A DNA stretch of 64,000 nt from Bacteroidota bacterium (GCA_016711805.1 JADJSH010000018.1:1-64000); one strand, 5' to 3'. Counted from the first letter of the stretch, positions 34,798 through 43,974 are shown. The notes: generated from the letters alone by a model not told the origin. Numbers and translations: made by a program.

Positions 34798-36457
34798 AAT
34801 TCATATATTTCCAAAAAGCATCAAACTTTTGTAAATGTTTTACCCAAGGTAATTCTGTTTTAGCAGATTTTAATTGAATCAATAGTTGAATATTTTTTTT
34901 GTGCTTTTGTTGCCAGGCTTTACTATTTGGTTGTATATGAAAGAGAATCGCTAATTGTTTAGCATATTCGATATCTTCCGGCTTCCATGTTTTATCTATA
35001 CCTAAACTTTCTTTTAATTGTTTAAAGCAAACAACAATAGCTTTTTGTCTATCGTCATTAAAAAATGTGTTAATATGACTTGTAATTTTTTGACTCACTA
35101 TTTCCGAGTCGTAATTAGGGTAACTAGTTTCAGAGAGTGTTAATGCTAGATTACTTTTGGTATATTTTTTAAGAGTTGCAATCGCACTTTTATAATTTGG
35201 GTTAATTAGTTTTTGTTTTTCTTCTTCTAATGCTAATTCTCGCAACTCTTCATTTTCTGGCCTGAAACCTAATTTGTAATAAAACCAAAAAGCGCCAGTT
35301 TTAATAGCTTCGGGGTTATGTAATCCAAATTGATAAGGTTTTACTACAAATCGAGTCGCACCAAAGTATTGGTGATATACACGTAATAATTCACAAATAA
35401 TTAAACCAGATTCGCCACCTCTAAAAGATTCTAAAATGTTAATGCCAAACTGACTGCGTTCTCCAAATATCCATCCGCCTCCATAAGAAGCGGGAATGTT
35501 ATTTTTAAATACTAAATAACCAATATAAGATTCTAAAGAGTAACGTTTGTCAATAGTACTTCCAAATAAGGCAATCGAAATACCTTTATCTAATTGAAAC
35601 AAAGTAATATCATCTTTGTTAGCATTTGTAAATGGTTCTGTTTCTCTGTACAAATAAAACAATGTCATTTTTGCCGCATCAATGATGCGTTCTCTATCTT
35701 TGTCATTCAGCTTTACTGGCGTAGGTAATTTTTGCTGAATAATATCCTGAAGATTAATTTTTTTATCTAAAGGTTTTGTGTGGTAATAAATAGGCAGCGC
35801 GGCGCCTCTCAAAAAACTAACCGAATGTTCTTTATCAGAAACTTTCCATTGAATAAAAATTCCTAATTGATTATAAATAATGGCTTGTGTTTTAACGTCT
35901 AAATTGGATTGTTGAATCAGTTGTAATAACCATTCTAAGTCTGTTTGTGTTTTTGAAGAGTGAAATTGTGCAATACGATGCTTCAAGTCTTTTTCTCCCT
36001 CGAATATTTTTGAATATTCAACTAAAGGCAGTAATAATTTTAAAATAGACTTTTGCGTCTCTGTATTAGAAGACGCACTATGTATAGAAATTTGATTCGG
36101 AAATTTTTGTGTTACATATAGAATCTTTGCGTAAGAAAAATTACATTCAATAGCAGTATGTAAAAGTCCAGTACCAATGAGTTTATTTTGCAATGACACA
36201 TTTTTTTCTAATTGTAACACTAATTTCTGCATAGTTGCAGTCACCATATCCAATAATGCCTTACTAGAAGGATAAGCTATCATTGCCATTAATAGCTGAT
36301 GAAATTGCTGAAAGGATTGCTGTTTAAAAGAACCAAACGTAATTAGTTCATTTAGTAGCTGAGTTTTTTCTTTTTCAAAACTATTATCGAATTGAAAAAC
36401 GAGTGATTTTAACTTTAAAAGCTTTTCTGTGAAATCTGTTTCAGAAATGTTTGCCAT
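34790..36457 (-). CDS. Conserved hypothetical protein with GNAT-like region
   Basis: A 555-residue cytosolic protein. The first 250 residues are helical. Residues 285-400 hold a striking conserved-looking block: YLVFKNNIPASYGGGWIFGE, then INILESFRGGESGLI and WFYYKLGFRP. The order of strands and the G-rich helix recall the acetyl-CoA site of GNAT acyltransferases, and LGFRP looks like the late GNAT strand. I cannot name a family. Last gene of the minus-strand run; a palindrome lies between it and the gene upstream. Confidence 0.6.
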   Translation of the reverse strand: MANISETDFTEKLLKLKSLVFQFDNSFEKEKTQLLNELITFGSFKQQSFQQFHQLLMAMIAYPSSKALLDMVTATMQKLVLQLEKNVSLQNKLIGTGLLHTAIECNFSYAKILYVTQKFPNQISIHSASSNTETQKSILKLLLPLVEYSKIFEGEKDLKHRIAQFHSSKTQTDLEWLLQLIQQSNLDVKTQAIIYNQLGIFIQWKVSDKEHSVSFLRGAALPIYYHTKPLDKKINLQDIIQQKLPTPVKLNDKDRERIIDAAKMTLFYLYRETEPFTNANKDDITLFQLDKGISIALFGSTIDKRYSLESYIGYLVFKNNIPASYGGGWIFGERSQFGINILESFRGGESGLIICELLRVYHQYFGATRFVVKPYQFGLHNPEAIKTGAFWFYYKLGFRPENEELRELALEEEKQKLINPNYKSAIATLKKYTKSNLALTLSETSYPNYDSEIVSQKITSHINTFFNDDRQKAIVVCFKQLKESLGIDKTWKPEDIEYAKQLAILFHIQPNSKAWQQKHKKNIQLLIQLKSAKTELPWVKHLQKFDAFWKYMNSI

Positions 36458-36501
36458 AAACGTGAATGTGTTTATTAAAGTTACAAATTTTATTTTAATT
36501 T

Positions 36502-36530
36502 GTGAGATGCTGAAACAAGTTCAGCATGAC
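36502..36530. repeat. Intergenic palindrome with arms ATGCTGAA/TTCAGCAT
   Basis: 8-bp perfect arms around a 5-base loop, in the context GTGAGATGCTGAA...TTCAGCATGAC, just after the propeller-like gene. This resembles a palindrome often met between genes in Bacteroidota; it may end transcription or be a REP-like unit. Confidence 0.55.
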
Positions 36531-36531
36531 T

Positions 36532-37407
36532 TTAATGTTGATATTTAAACTTCAATAAAGTTGGTTGATGTGCCTGACCTTCATTAGAAATAAGAACATC
36601 TCCATTAGGATAAAAAGATAATCCTTCTGCTTTATTAAATAAGATAGGATTTAATTTCTCTATATGTTCTAAATTCCCATTCAAATTAAAAATAAATAAA
36701 CAATGGTCGGTGGCAGAAAGTACATATAATTGTTTAGTGATTGGATGAATAGCAATTTCGGAGGTGTTTAATTTTAGGCCAATTTCTACTATTTTTCCAT
36801 TTTTCGTTTGTCGTTTTTGTAATTTGATGTCATTCATTTTTGCAAATAAATTTACATCAAGTGTATTGAAATTAAACACGGGCTTTTGGTTAAGTGTTTT
36901 CGATGTTAAATTAAATTCGTAGATGCATCGTAAGTCTTTGTTTAATGGATCTTTATTGATTTTTCCTTTTGCCCCAATTAATAATCGGTTATGGATGGAG
37001 TCGTAACAAAGCCCTTCATTGTTAAAAGCTGGAACTCTGGTAGCGTAGGTTTTTACGCTTAATTTTTTCGTGCTATAATCTTTTAATTCAAATAAAACGC
37101 CATCACTTCTTAAAATATACAATAATTTCCCTACACGAGTTATACCTTCATAATCCCCATTTAATCCAAAGGTGAATTGTTTGGTAAGTTTATGTTTTTT
37201 AAGGTCGTATAAAAATAGAATACCATTTTCGTCTTGTATGCAGGCAATGGTTGTTGAATCGATAATGGCTAATCCGGAAATTTCTTGAAGAGAAGCTGGT
37301 AAAACATCATTTACTATTGGTTTACTGAAATCATAACCAAGTTTGAGAGAAGAGCTTGTTAAGCAAGTGATAGTGAACAGTGCTATGCCAATTAATTTTA
37401 CCACCAC
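36532..37407 (-). CDS. SdiA-regulated-like beta-propeller protein
   Basis: A 291-residue exported or membrane-tethered protein with an N-terminal hydrophobic segment (LIGIALFTITCLTSSS; the cysteine could be a lipobox). The rest is a propeller of the SdiA-regulated type: LQEISGLAIIDSTTIACIQDENG, GDYEGITRVGKLLYILRSDG and FNNEGLCYDSIHNRLLIGAKG. A late ISNEG motif closes it. Function unknown; the fold resembles phytase-like or lactonase-like propellers. It starts 3 bases after the SanA-like gene in a tight minus-strand operon. Confidence 0.78.
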   Translation of the reverse strand: MVVKLIGIALFTITCLTSSSLKLGYDFSKPIVNDVLPASLQEISGLAIIDSTTIACIQDENGILFLYDLKKHKLTKQFTFGLNGDYEGITRVGKLLYILRSDGVLFELKDYSTKKLSVKTYATRVPAFNNEGLCYDSIHNRLLIGAKGKINKDPLNKDLRCIYEFNLTSKTLNQKPVFNFNTLDVNLFAKMNDIKLQKRQTKNGKIVEIGLKLNTSEIAIHPITKQLYVLSATDHCLFIFNLNGNLEHIEKLNPILFNKAEGLSFYPNGDVLISNEGQAHQPTLLKFKYQH

Positions 37408-37410
37408 TTA

Positions 37411-38064
37411 TTATCCTATTTTTATTTTTTTTCCTAAAAATTTTGGAGAAGTATAAAGCACGTAAATATCTAATACGCATTTTACTCTAGCAAAATATTC
37501 ACGAAGTCGAGTTTTAAATGAATAATTTTGATTGACATCTTTTGCGTTAAATCCAATGGCTTGGATATTGTTTTTGTTGGCGATAAACAATGCACGCTGA
37601 TTATGAAATTCTTGAGATATAATGGTGATGGAATCTTCTCCAAAAACTTCATTACAACGTACCACGCTATCTAAGGTTCTAAATCCTGCGTAATCTAATA
37701 CAATACACGAATCTGGCAGGCCGAGCGCTATTAATGCTTCTCGCATATCAGAAGGCTCATCATATCCTTTAATATGATTATCACCACTTACTAAAAGATA
37801 TTGTACTTTATGAGCTTTAAATAATTCGTAAGCTGCCTGTATGCGATAACTAAAATAAAAATTATTCGTTCCTCTTATTGTTTTTTTACTGGCGCCTAAT
37901 ACTAAACCTACTTTACGAAATGGTATTTCATTAACATCGGTATATAATTGTGTTTTAGTATTTGAGTTGATCCAGTAGTTAGACAAAAAAAGCGAAATGA
38001 GACAAACTGCTAGAATAGATACTATCCATTTTAAAAATCGTTTCGATTTAATTAAGTCAAACAT
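37411..38064 (-). CDS. SanA/YdcF-like DUF218 membrane protein
   Basis: A 217-residue protein with one N-terminal membrane helix (about 13-31) and a DUF218 domain. Conserved elements: VGLVLGASK, YRIQAAYELFKAHKVQYLLVSGDN, EPSDMREALIALGLP and TIISQEFHNQRALFIA. SanA of enterobacteria affects envelope permeability (vancomycin exclusion); the biochemical activity is unknown. It overlaps the stop of the prenyltransferase gene by one base (TAATG), so it is translationally coupled. Confidence 0.85.
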   Translation of the reverse strand: MFDLIKSKRFLKWIVSILAVCLISLFLSNYWINSNTKTQLYTDVNEIPFRKVGLVLGASKKTIRGTNNFYFSYRIQAAYELFKAHKVQYLLVSGDNHIKGYDEPSDMREALIALGLPDSCIVLDYAGFRTLDSVVRCNEVFGEDSITIISQEFHNQRALFIANKNNIQAIGFNAKDVNQNYSFKTRLREYFARVKCVLDIYVLYTSPKFLGKKIKIG

Positions 38065-38918
38065 TATATAAAAAATGAAACAATGGTAAAGCTTGCGAAA
38101 ACCACACTAGCAATGCCATTAGTTGTTCCAAAGGCAATGTTTACTCTTGATAAATCGTTTGGTTTAACAATGGTATGCTGGTAAATTACTAAGCCAGTAA
38201 ATAAAGTGGTACCGATCCAATATAAAAAATTAAAATGTCCAATAAAACCTGCTGCAATGACAAATGCAATGGCAAACACATGCAAAACTTCCGAAAAACG
38301 TAAAGCACCTTTTGTTCCTAATAATACAGGAATGGAATTTAGTTTATGTTCTCTGTCAAAGGCTTCATCTTGCAAGGCATAAATAATGTCAAAACCACTT
38401 ACCCAACAAAAAACGGTGAAGGAGAATAATAATGGTAGCCATGCAAAATGTCCAGTCACAGCCAAATAAGCACCAATAGGAGCAAGTCCTAGTCCGCAAC
38501 CTAATACCAAATGACATAAAGGTGTGAAGCGTTTTGTGTAGCTATAAAATAAGACAACAAATAAAGCTACAGGCGATAAGTAAAAACAAATCGTATTGAT
38601 AAAATAGGTGGCGGTAACAAATAGTAAGCAATTGATGATAATAAAGAATAAGGCATTTTTAGGATTGATAATTCCTGCAGGAATCTCTCTGATGGCTGTT
38701 CGTGGATTCAAAACATCAAATTTTCTATCAATAAAACGATTAAACGCCATAGCAGAGTTACGTGCTGTAACCATGCAAGCCAGTACCAATAAAAGTAATT
38801 TTAAAGAAAACGTAAAACCTTCTTGTAGCGCTAATGTAAATCCTATGCAGGCAAATGGCAAAGCAAAAATAGTGTGACTAAATTTTACGAGCGATAGATA
38901 ATTTTTTATACTTGACAT
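38064..38918 (-). CDS. UbiA-family prenyltransferase (4-hydroxybenzoate/MqnP-like)
   Basis: Integral membrane prenyltransferase with about eight helices that attaches a polyprenyl chain to an aromatic ring. Two Asp-rich motifs bind the prenyl diphosphate: NRFIDRKFD (about 60-68) and ALQDEAFDREHK (about 182-193). Sequence type fits 4-hydroxybenzoate octaprenyltransferase and the MqnP enzyme of menaquinone synthesis by the futalosine route. Because Bacteroidota lack ubiquinone, MqnP is the better guess. In an operon: it starts right after the stop of a small membrane protein gene. Confidence 0.85.
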   Translation of the reverse strand: MSSIKNYLSLVKFSHTIFALPFACIGFTLALQEGFTFSLKLLLLVLACMVTARNSAMAFNRFIDRKFDVLNPRTAIREIPAGIINPKNALFFIIINCLLFVTATYFINTICFYLSPVALFVVLFYSYTKRFTPLCHLVLGCGLGLAPIGAYLAVTGHFAWLPLLFSFTVFCWVSGFDIIYALQDEAFDREHKLNSIPVLLGTKGALRFSEVLHVFAIAFVIAAGFIGHFNFLYWIGTTLFTGLVIYQHTIVKPNDLSRVNIAFGTTNGIASVVFASFTIVSFFI

Positions 38919-39170
38919 TTAACCTCTAACAATTAGAACCATTAAAAAAATAACTGGGAATGACGATAAAATCATTCCGACGTAGCCAATGCTAAATGCA
39001 CTTTTTGTGATTTCAAATTTCGTATTCAAATATACATTAATGGTGGAAAAAGTAAAACCAATGATAGCTGCAAGTAATGAAAACATTAAAAATTGAGGTT
39101 TTAATAATATGAAACAACTTAATGTTCCAAATATTAAAGACACAAGACCCGATAGTTTAAATAAGTTCAT
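38919..39170 (-). CDS. Small three-helix membrane protein, unknown
   Basis: An 83-residue protein made mostly of three membrane helices (about 5-23, 28-47, 61-82). It is sandwiched between yicC (1 base upstream) and the prenyltransferase gene (starts at the next base after its stop), so it is clearly expressed with them. No family recognised; it could be an accessory to the prenyltransferase. Confidence 0.65.
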   Translation of the reverse strand: MNLFKLSGLVSLIFGTLSCFILLKPQFLMFSLLAAIIGFTFSTINVYLNTKFEITKSAFSIGYVGMILSSFPVIFLMVLIVRG

Positions 39171-39171
39171 G

Positions 39172-40041
39172 CTATAAAACGTTATTGGTTTGTTCTTTTA
39201 TTTTTTCTAATTCGTCTTTCATTAATACTACTAGCTTTTGCATTTCAGCATCGTTAGCCTTAGAACCAATAGTGTTTACTTCTCTTCCAATTTCTTGACC
39301 GATGAAATTTAATTTACGTCCGCCCGCTGGCTCCTTCATCGTTTTGATAAAATAATCTAAATGTGTTTTTAAACGCACTTTTTCTTCATTAATATCTAGT
39401 TTTTCGATATAATATATTAATTCTTGTTCAAAACGATTATTGTCTACTTTTTCTTTACCAACAACTTCTTCTAAATTCTTTTTGATGCGATCTCTGATAT
39501 TTTGAATACGTGCAGCATCGTGTTCTTTGATTTTTTCTAATGAATCAGCAATAATTCCTAAACGCGTTTCAAAATCTTTTTCAATTGATTTTCCTTCGTC
39601 TGACCTAAAATTATTTAATCCTTCAACTGCTAAAAAAATAACACTTTGTATGTCTTTCCAATCTTGTTCGTTTGGTTCTTTGCGTTCTGATTTTAAAACA
39701 TCTGGCATTTTTAAAACATGAGCCATTAAATTTGTTGTTGGTTCATTTAACTCTATGGCTAATTGCTTTAATTGATTGTAATATGATTTTGCTAAATCGG
39801 TATTAATTTGAACGGGAGTTTCTTCTATTTTAGATTCTACATAAACAGATAAATCTACTTTGCCACGTTCTAATAATTTAGTGATTTCACTTTTTAATTC
39901 ATGTTCTTTATCGCGGTAGGTTGAAGATAAACGTAAACTTAAATCTAAGTTCTTACTATTAAGTGAACGGATTTCTACATTAACGGTTTTGTTTTCAAAT
40001 TCTTTTGTGGCTTTTCCAAAGCCTGTCATTGATTTTAGCAT
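39172..40041 (-). CDS. yicC: YicC-family endoribonuclease
   Basis: A 289-residue YicC-type protein, an endoribonuclease in several bacteria. It begins MLKSMTGFGKATKE, the family N-terminus, which sets the start; a frame reaching 37 codons further upstream crosses into the ribD leader and is not the gene. The C-terminal DUF1732 part has RLKTHLDYFIKT, AGGRKLNFIGQEIGREVNTIGSKAND, the conserved catalytic region. First gene of the minus-strand operon that includes the prenyltransferase; divergent from ribD with 105 bases between. Confidence 0.93.
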   Translation of the reverse strand: MLKSMTGFGKATKEFENKTVNVEIRSLNSKNLDLSLRLSSTYRDKEHELKSEITKLLERGKVDLSVYVESKIEETPVQINTDLAKSYYNQLKQLAIELNEPTTNLMAHVLKMPDVLKSERKEPNEQDWKDIQSVIFLAVEGLNNFRSDEGKSIEKDFETRLGIIADSLEKIKEHDAARIQNIRDRIKKNLEEVVGKEKVDNNRFEQELIYYIEKLDINEEKVRLKTHLDYFIKTMKEPAGGRKLNFIGQEIGREVNTIGSKANDAEMQKLVVLMKDELEKIKEQTNNVL

Positions 40042-40146
40042 GCTATAAAAATAGTGAATTAAAGGCAAATTTTGGAACCAAATTGAAATTAATGTTTTAC
40101 CTTTAAACTCCTTAAAACAGAGCATATTACAATACACGAAACATAC

Positions 40147-41163
40147 ATGCAACGCTGCCTTGAACTAGCAGCCAAGGGTTTAGGCAATGTAGCGCCAAAT
40201 CCTATGGTAGGTTGCGTTATTGTTTGTGATGGCGATATTGTAGCAGATGGATATCATGAACAATACGGCAGTGGGCACGCCGAACCAAATGCCATTAAGC
40301 AAGTAAGTGATGCTATTCTTAAAAAAAGTACGTTATATGTGACTTTAGAGCCTTGTTCTCATCATGGAAAAACACCTCCTTGTGCTGATTTAATTATCAG
40401 TAAAGGCATCAAAAAAGTGGTGATTGGAAATTTAGATTCAAATCCTTTAGTTTCGGGAAGAGGTATTCAAAAACTAAGAGAGGCAGGTATTGAAGTGGAG
40501 CATGGTATTTTAGATAAAGAATGTAGAGCATTGAATAAACGCTTTTTTACTTTTCACGAAAAAAAACGTCCTTATATTATTTTAAAATGGGCTCAAACTC
40601 AAGATGGATTTATCAGCCGCAACCCTTTGCCAGAGAATAAAGAAGATAATTGGATTACTGGGAAAGAAAGCAAAGCCTTAGTTCATCAATGGAGAGGAGA
40701 AGAGCAAGCTATTTTAATTGGATACAATACGGCATTAGTTGATAATCCATTATTGACAACACGTTTAGTGGAAGGCAAAAATCCTGTCCGTTTGATTATT
40801 GATAAAAACTTGGACTTGCCTCATAATCTAAATGTTTTTAATAACGACGCTAAAACAATTGTTTTTAATAGCATGAAAGGTAGCGAACATGATAACATTC
40901 GTTATGTGAGAATAGATTTTCAAAACATGATTCAAGAAATTTTAAATGAATGTTACGTTCTAAATATTTCGAGTGTTATTATTGAAGGAGGAACAAAAAC
41001 GATTAATGAGTTTATTCAAAAAAATACCTGGGACGAAGCACGCATATTTGTAAATCCTCACAAAACGTTTGAGCATGGCATTGCTGTACCTGTTATATCA
41101 TTTAACCAATCTGCTTCAACCCAAATAGGAGACGATTTACTTTATACAATAACTAATTTATGA
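40147..41163 (+). CDS. ribD: Bifunctional riboflavin biosynthesis protein RibD
   Basis: Deaminase/reductase of the riboflavin pathway. The N-terminal zinc deaminase has H44-A-E46 and C70/C79 in EPCSHHGKTPPCAD; the C-terminal reductase (about 145-335) has LKWAQTQDG and VIIEGGTKTINEF. The protein normally starts with IHExYMxRCLELA. Here TIHETY precedes the ATG in frame but without ATG, GTG or TTG. So either the first six codons are lost or a rare ATT start is used. It overlaps by 4 bases (ATGA) the transporter gene. Confidence 0.93.
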   Translation: MQRCLELAAKGLGNVAPNPMVGCVIVCDGDIVADGYHEQYGSGHAEPNAIKQVSDAILKKSTLYVTLEPCSHHGKTPPCADLIISKGIKKVVIGNLDSNPLVSGRGIQKLREAGIEVEHGILDKECRALNKRFFTFHEKKRPYIILKWAQTQDGFISRNPLPENKEDNWITGKESKALVHQWRGEEQAILIGYNTALVDNPLLTTRLVEGKNPVRLIIDKNLDLPHNLNVFNNDAKTIVFNSMKGSEHDNIRYVRIDFQNMIQEILNECYVLNISSVIIEGGTKTINEFIQKNTWDEARIFVNPHKTFEHGIAVPVISFNQSASTQIGDDLLYTITNL

Positions 41164-42041
41164 TTTTTCTAATTCTTTCTGTCATTGTTTCCACTTTGTT
41201 TGGAATTTCTTTTAAAGTGATAGCCGTAAAAAATATTAATGGGTTTCAAGCGATTATTGTTAATTATGTAATTGCTGGTTCTTTAGGTTTTTTGACAACG
41301 AAGTCAAGTGTAACACCTCTAAATGTAGTTCATGAATCCTTTTTCCCGATAGCAGTTTTTTTAGGAATTGTTTTTATTAGTAGCTTATTCGTAATTTCTG
41401 AAACTACTGCAAAACAAGGTATTTCGGTGGCGCAGGTTGCCAATCGTATGTCGGTGGTGGTGCCAATAAGTATTGCTATTTTGTTTTATGGTGATGGTAT
41501 TTCTGTTTCAAAAATCATTGGCATTGTGTTAGCTATAATGGCAGTGTATTTGGTGTCACACAAAGAAACACAAGGGAAAGTAGCAGATAAATTTTGGTGG
41601 TTATTTCCTTTAATAATTTTTGTGTGTAGTGGTATTATTGATTCTTCCATTAACTATGCGCAACGTAATTTATTGAATGATTTAAATTTTGACGCCTTTC
41701 TATCTACTATTTTTGCAACTGCTTTTATATTTGGCTTTATAGTGTTGTTGTATCAGTTAATTATTAAAAAAGAAAAATTTCAATGGCAAGCTATTCCTGC
41801 TGGAATGATATTAGGGACGATTAATTTTGGAACGATGTATTTCATTATTTCTGCTTTAAATACTAATGTGTTAGAACCTTCGGTACTATTCCCGATTAAT
41901 AATTTGAGCATTTTAACCATATCAACTGTGGTTTCTGTTATAGTTTTCAAAGAAAAGCTATCTTCTAAAAACTGGATTGGTATTGGGTTAAGTTTATTGG
42001 CGATTTTAATTTTAGGATTATTACCTCAGTTGATGAAATAA
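41160..42041 (+). CDS. EamA-type drug/metabolite transporter
   Basis: A 293-residue membrane protein with ten predicted helices in two EamA repeats. The second half carries FGTMYFIISALNTNVLEPSVLFPINNL, and the first ends in ISVAQVANRMSVVVPISIA, both typical of the DMT superfamily. Transported substrate unknown; an amino acid or metabolite exporter is usual. Cotranscribed with ribD (4-base overlap) and followed after 5 bases by a YigZ-type gene. Confidence 0.85.
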   Translation: MIFLILSVIVSTLFGISFKVIAVKNINGFQAIIVNYVIAGSLGFLTTKSSVTPLNVVHESFFPIAVFLGIVFISSLFVISETTAKQGISVAQVANRMSVVVPISIAILFYGDGISVSKIIGIVLAIMAVYLVSHKETQGKVADKFWWLFPLIIFVCSGIIDSSINYAQRNLLNDLNFDAFLSTIFATAFIFGFIVLLYQLIIKKEKFQWQAIPAGMILGTINFGTMYFIISALNTNVLEPSVLFPINNLSILTISTVVSVIVFKEKLSSKNWIGIGLSLLAILILGLLPQLMK

Positions 42042-42046
42042 AATTC

Positions 42047-42652
42047 ATGCTATTTTCTGATACATATTTAACTATTGAACATAAAGCCAATATTATTTTT
42101 AAAGATAAAGGCAGTAAGTTTTTAGCCTTCGCTTTTCCAGTTGAAAATGATGCTCAAATTAAAGATGCACTGCTGCAGTTAAAGAAAGAACATCCTAATG
42201 CTAATCATCATTGTTATGCTTATCGTTTAGGTGCCGATAAATTAAATTACAGAGCAAATGATGATGGAGAGCCAAATAATACTGCTGGAAAGCCAATTCT
42301 TGGACAAATGCAATCCAATGACTTAACTAATGTGTTAATTGTGGTGGTTCGTTATTTTGGAGGCACCTTATTGGGTGTAAGTGGATTGATTAATGCTTAT
42401 AAAAGTTCAGCAGCAGAGGTGATTAAAGAATGTAACATCATTGAAAAATTTATTTCATTTAATTATACCATTAGTTTCCCCTTTGAACATTTAAACGATG
42501 TGATGAAATTATTGAAGCAAACAGATTGCAAAATTATCGCTCAGCAATTTGATAATGATTGTGAAATTAGTTTTAGTATTCGTAAAGCGAATTCAGAAGC
42601 CTGTGAAGAGAAATTAAAGAAGTTAAATGGACTTAAATTAACTTATCAATAA
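42047..42652 (+). CDS. YigZ/IMPACT family protein
   Basis: A 201-residue protein of the YigZ (UPF0029, IMPACT) family. The N-terminal domain has HCYAYRLGADK, DDGEPNNTAGKPILGQM and NVLIVVVRYFGGTLLGVSGLINAYKSSA, a well-conserved pattern. The C-terminal 60 residues form the small DUF1949-like ferredoxin fold. The family interacts with the translation machinery in eukaryotes; its bacterial role is not settled. Operon with the transporter gene upstream. Confidence 0.92.
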   Translation: MLFSDTYLTIEHKANIIFKDKGSKFLAFAFPVENDAQIKDALLQLKKEHPNANHHCYAYRLGADKLNYRANDDGEPNNTAGKPILGQMQSNDLTNVLIVVVRYFGGTLLGVSGLINAYKSSAAEVIKECNIIEKFISFNYTISFPFEHLNDVMKLLKQTDCKIIAQQFDNDCEISFSIRKANSEACEEKLKKLNGLKLTYQ

Positions 42653-42677
42653 CTGTCTAATTTCGTATCTTTATCAC

Positions 42678-43871
42678 ATGCAAATTTCTAACCGACAATT
42701 ATTTTTAAATCATGTTGCTCAGGTATCTCCTAAGCCAATGGACTTAGAGATAGTGAAAGCAAAAGGTGTCCATTTATTTGATATGAATGGAAAATCCTAT
42801 ATTGATTTTATTTCTGGAATTTCGGTGAGTAATGTAGGGCATTGTCACCCTAACGTTGTACAAGCTATTCAACAACAAAGCGAAACTTACATGCACTTAA
42901 TGGTGTATGGTGAATATGTGCAGGCGCCTCAAATTCAATTAGCAAAAGCGTTAACTGATTTATTGCCACAAAATTTAGATTCTGTTTTTTATACTAACTC
43001 TGGAACTGAGGCTACTGAAGGCGCTTTGAAATTAGCAAAACGAGTGACTGGCAAAACAGAGATTATTTGTTTCAAAGATTCTTATCATGGTTCTACACAT
43101 GGTGCATTAAGCGTGATGGGTAATGAAGAATTTAAGCAAGCATTTAGGCCTTTACTGCCAGATGTCAAAATTTTAGAATATAATTCGATCGAAGAAGTTA
43201 ATAAACATATTACTTCAAAAACAGCAGCTGTAATTTTGGAGCCTGTGCAAAGCGAAACGGGATATATAGTTGCAACAAATGATTTTTTAAAAGCTATCCG
43301 AAAAAAATGTGATGAGCATTGTGCCTTAATGATATTAGATGAAATTCAAAACGGATTTGGACGTAGCGGCACTTTTTTTGCTTTTGAACAAACAGGTGTT
43401 GTGCCTGATATTTTATTATTAGCCAAAGGCATGGGCGGCGGCTTACCGATAGGCTGTTTCATTAGCTCCCAAAAATTATTAAATGAGTTTACACATAATC
43501 CAGTTTTAGGAAACATCAACACCTTTGGCGGCAATGCGGTTTGCTGCGCAGCTTCTTTAGCATGTCTTCAAACTATTCAATCCGAAAAATTGATGGTTGA
43601 TATTGAACGTAAATCAAATTTGATTCGTTCCTTATTAGTTCATCCTGCAATTAAAAATATTAAAGGCAAAGGTTTTATGTTGTCTTTAGATTTTGAAGAC
43701 ACCGATTTAAATTTTAAAATTATTGAAACTTGTGTGAAGAATGGTTTAATCGTAGATTGGTTTTTGTTCAATTCTCATTCTATGCGTATTGCACCGCCAT
43801 TGATTATAACCGATGAAGAAATTAAAAATGCCTGCGCCATAATTATGCAGAGCATTTTTGAGTGCGTTTAA
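42678..43871 (+). CDS. Class III PLP-dependent aminotransferase
   Basis: A 397-residue pyridoxal-phosphate aminotransferase (acetylornithine/GABA-type). Motifs: TNSGTEATEGALKLAKRVTG, the phosphate-binding SGTE loop; YHGSTHGALSVMG; cofactor-binding D221-E222 in ILDEIQNGFGRSG; and the Schiff-base lysine K250 in LLAKGMGGGLPIG. Substrate not determined by sequence: acetylornithine, ornithine or 4-aminobutyrate are possible. No arginine genes lie next to it. Last gene of the ribD run, 25 bases after the YigZ-type gene; TATCTTTA just before the start hints at its own promoter. Confidence 0.85.
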   Translation: MQISNRQLFLNHVAQVSPKPMDLEIVKAKGVHLFDMNGKSYIDFISGISVSNVGHCHPNVVQAIQQQSETYMHLMVYGEYVQAPQIQLAKALTDLLPQNLDSVFYTNSGTEATEGALKLAKRVTGKTEIICFKDSYHGSTHGALSVMGNEEFKQAFRPLLPDVKILEYNSIEEVNKHITSKTAAVILEPVQSETGYIVATNDFLKAIRKKCDEHCALMILDEIQNGFGRSGTFFAFEQTGVVPDILLLAKGMGGGLPIGCFISSQKLLNEFTHNPVLGNINTFGGNAVCCAASLACLQTIQSEKLMVDIERKSNLIRSLLVHPAIKNIKGKGFMLSLDFEDTDLNFKIIETCVKNGLIVDWFLFNSHSMRIAPPLIITDEEIKNACAIIMQSIFECV

Positions 43872-43875
43872 TTTA

Positions 43876-43941
43876 GCGTGAGGGATAGAAACGTAAAGCC
43901 CGCAGTGACTTTAGGAGCGAGGACTTGAAGTGAATAGCCCG
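43876..43941. repeat. GC-rich tandem imperfect repeat between genes
   Basis: Two related 27-base units, each ending AGCCCG (GCGTGAGGGATAGAAACG... and GAGCGAGGACTTGAAGTG...), spaced by 12 bases and followed by a small GGGC/GCCC hairpin. Markedly richer in G and C than its surroundings. It looks like a recurring intergenic element in Bacteroidota rather than coding DNA. Confidence 0.55.
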
Positions 43942-43974
43942 ACCTGACGATAGGAAGGGCACGCCCAATATTTT

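Noticed and set aside
43872..43974. CRISPR-like or tRNA cluster reading of the repeated GC-rich units
   Set aside because: Only two imperfect units with no spacer regularity; no cas genes nearby; no tRNA fold.
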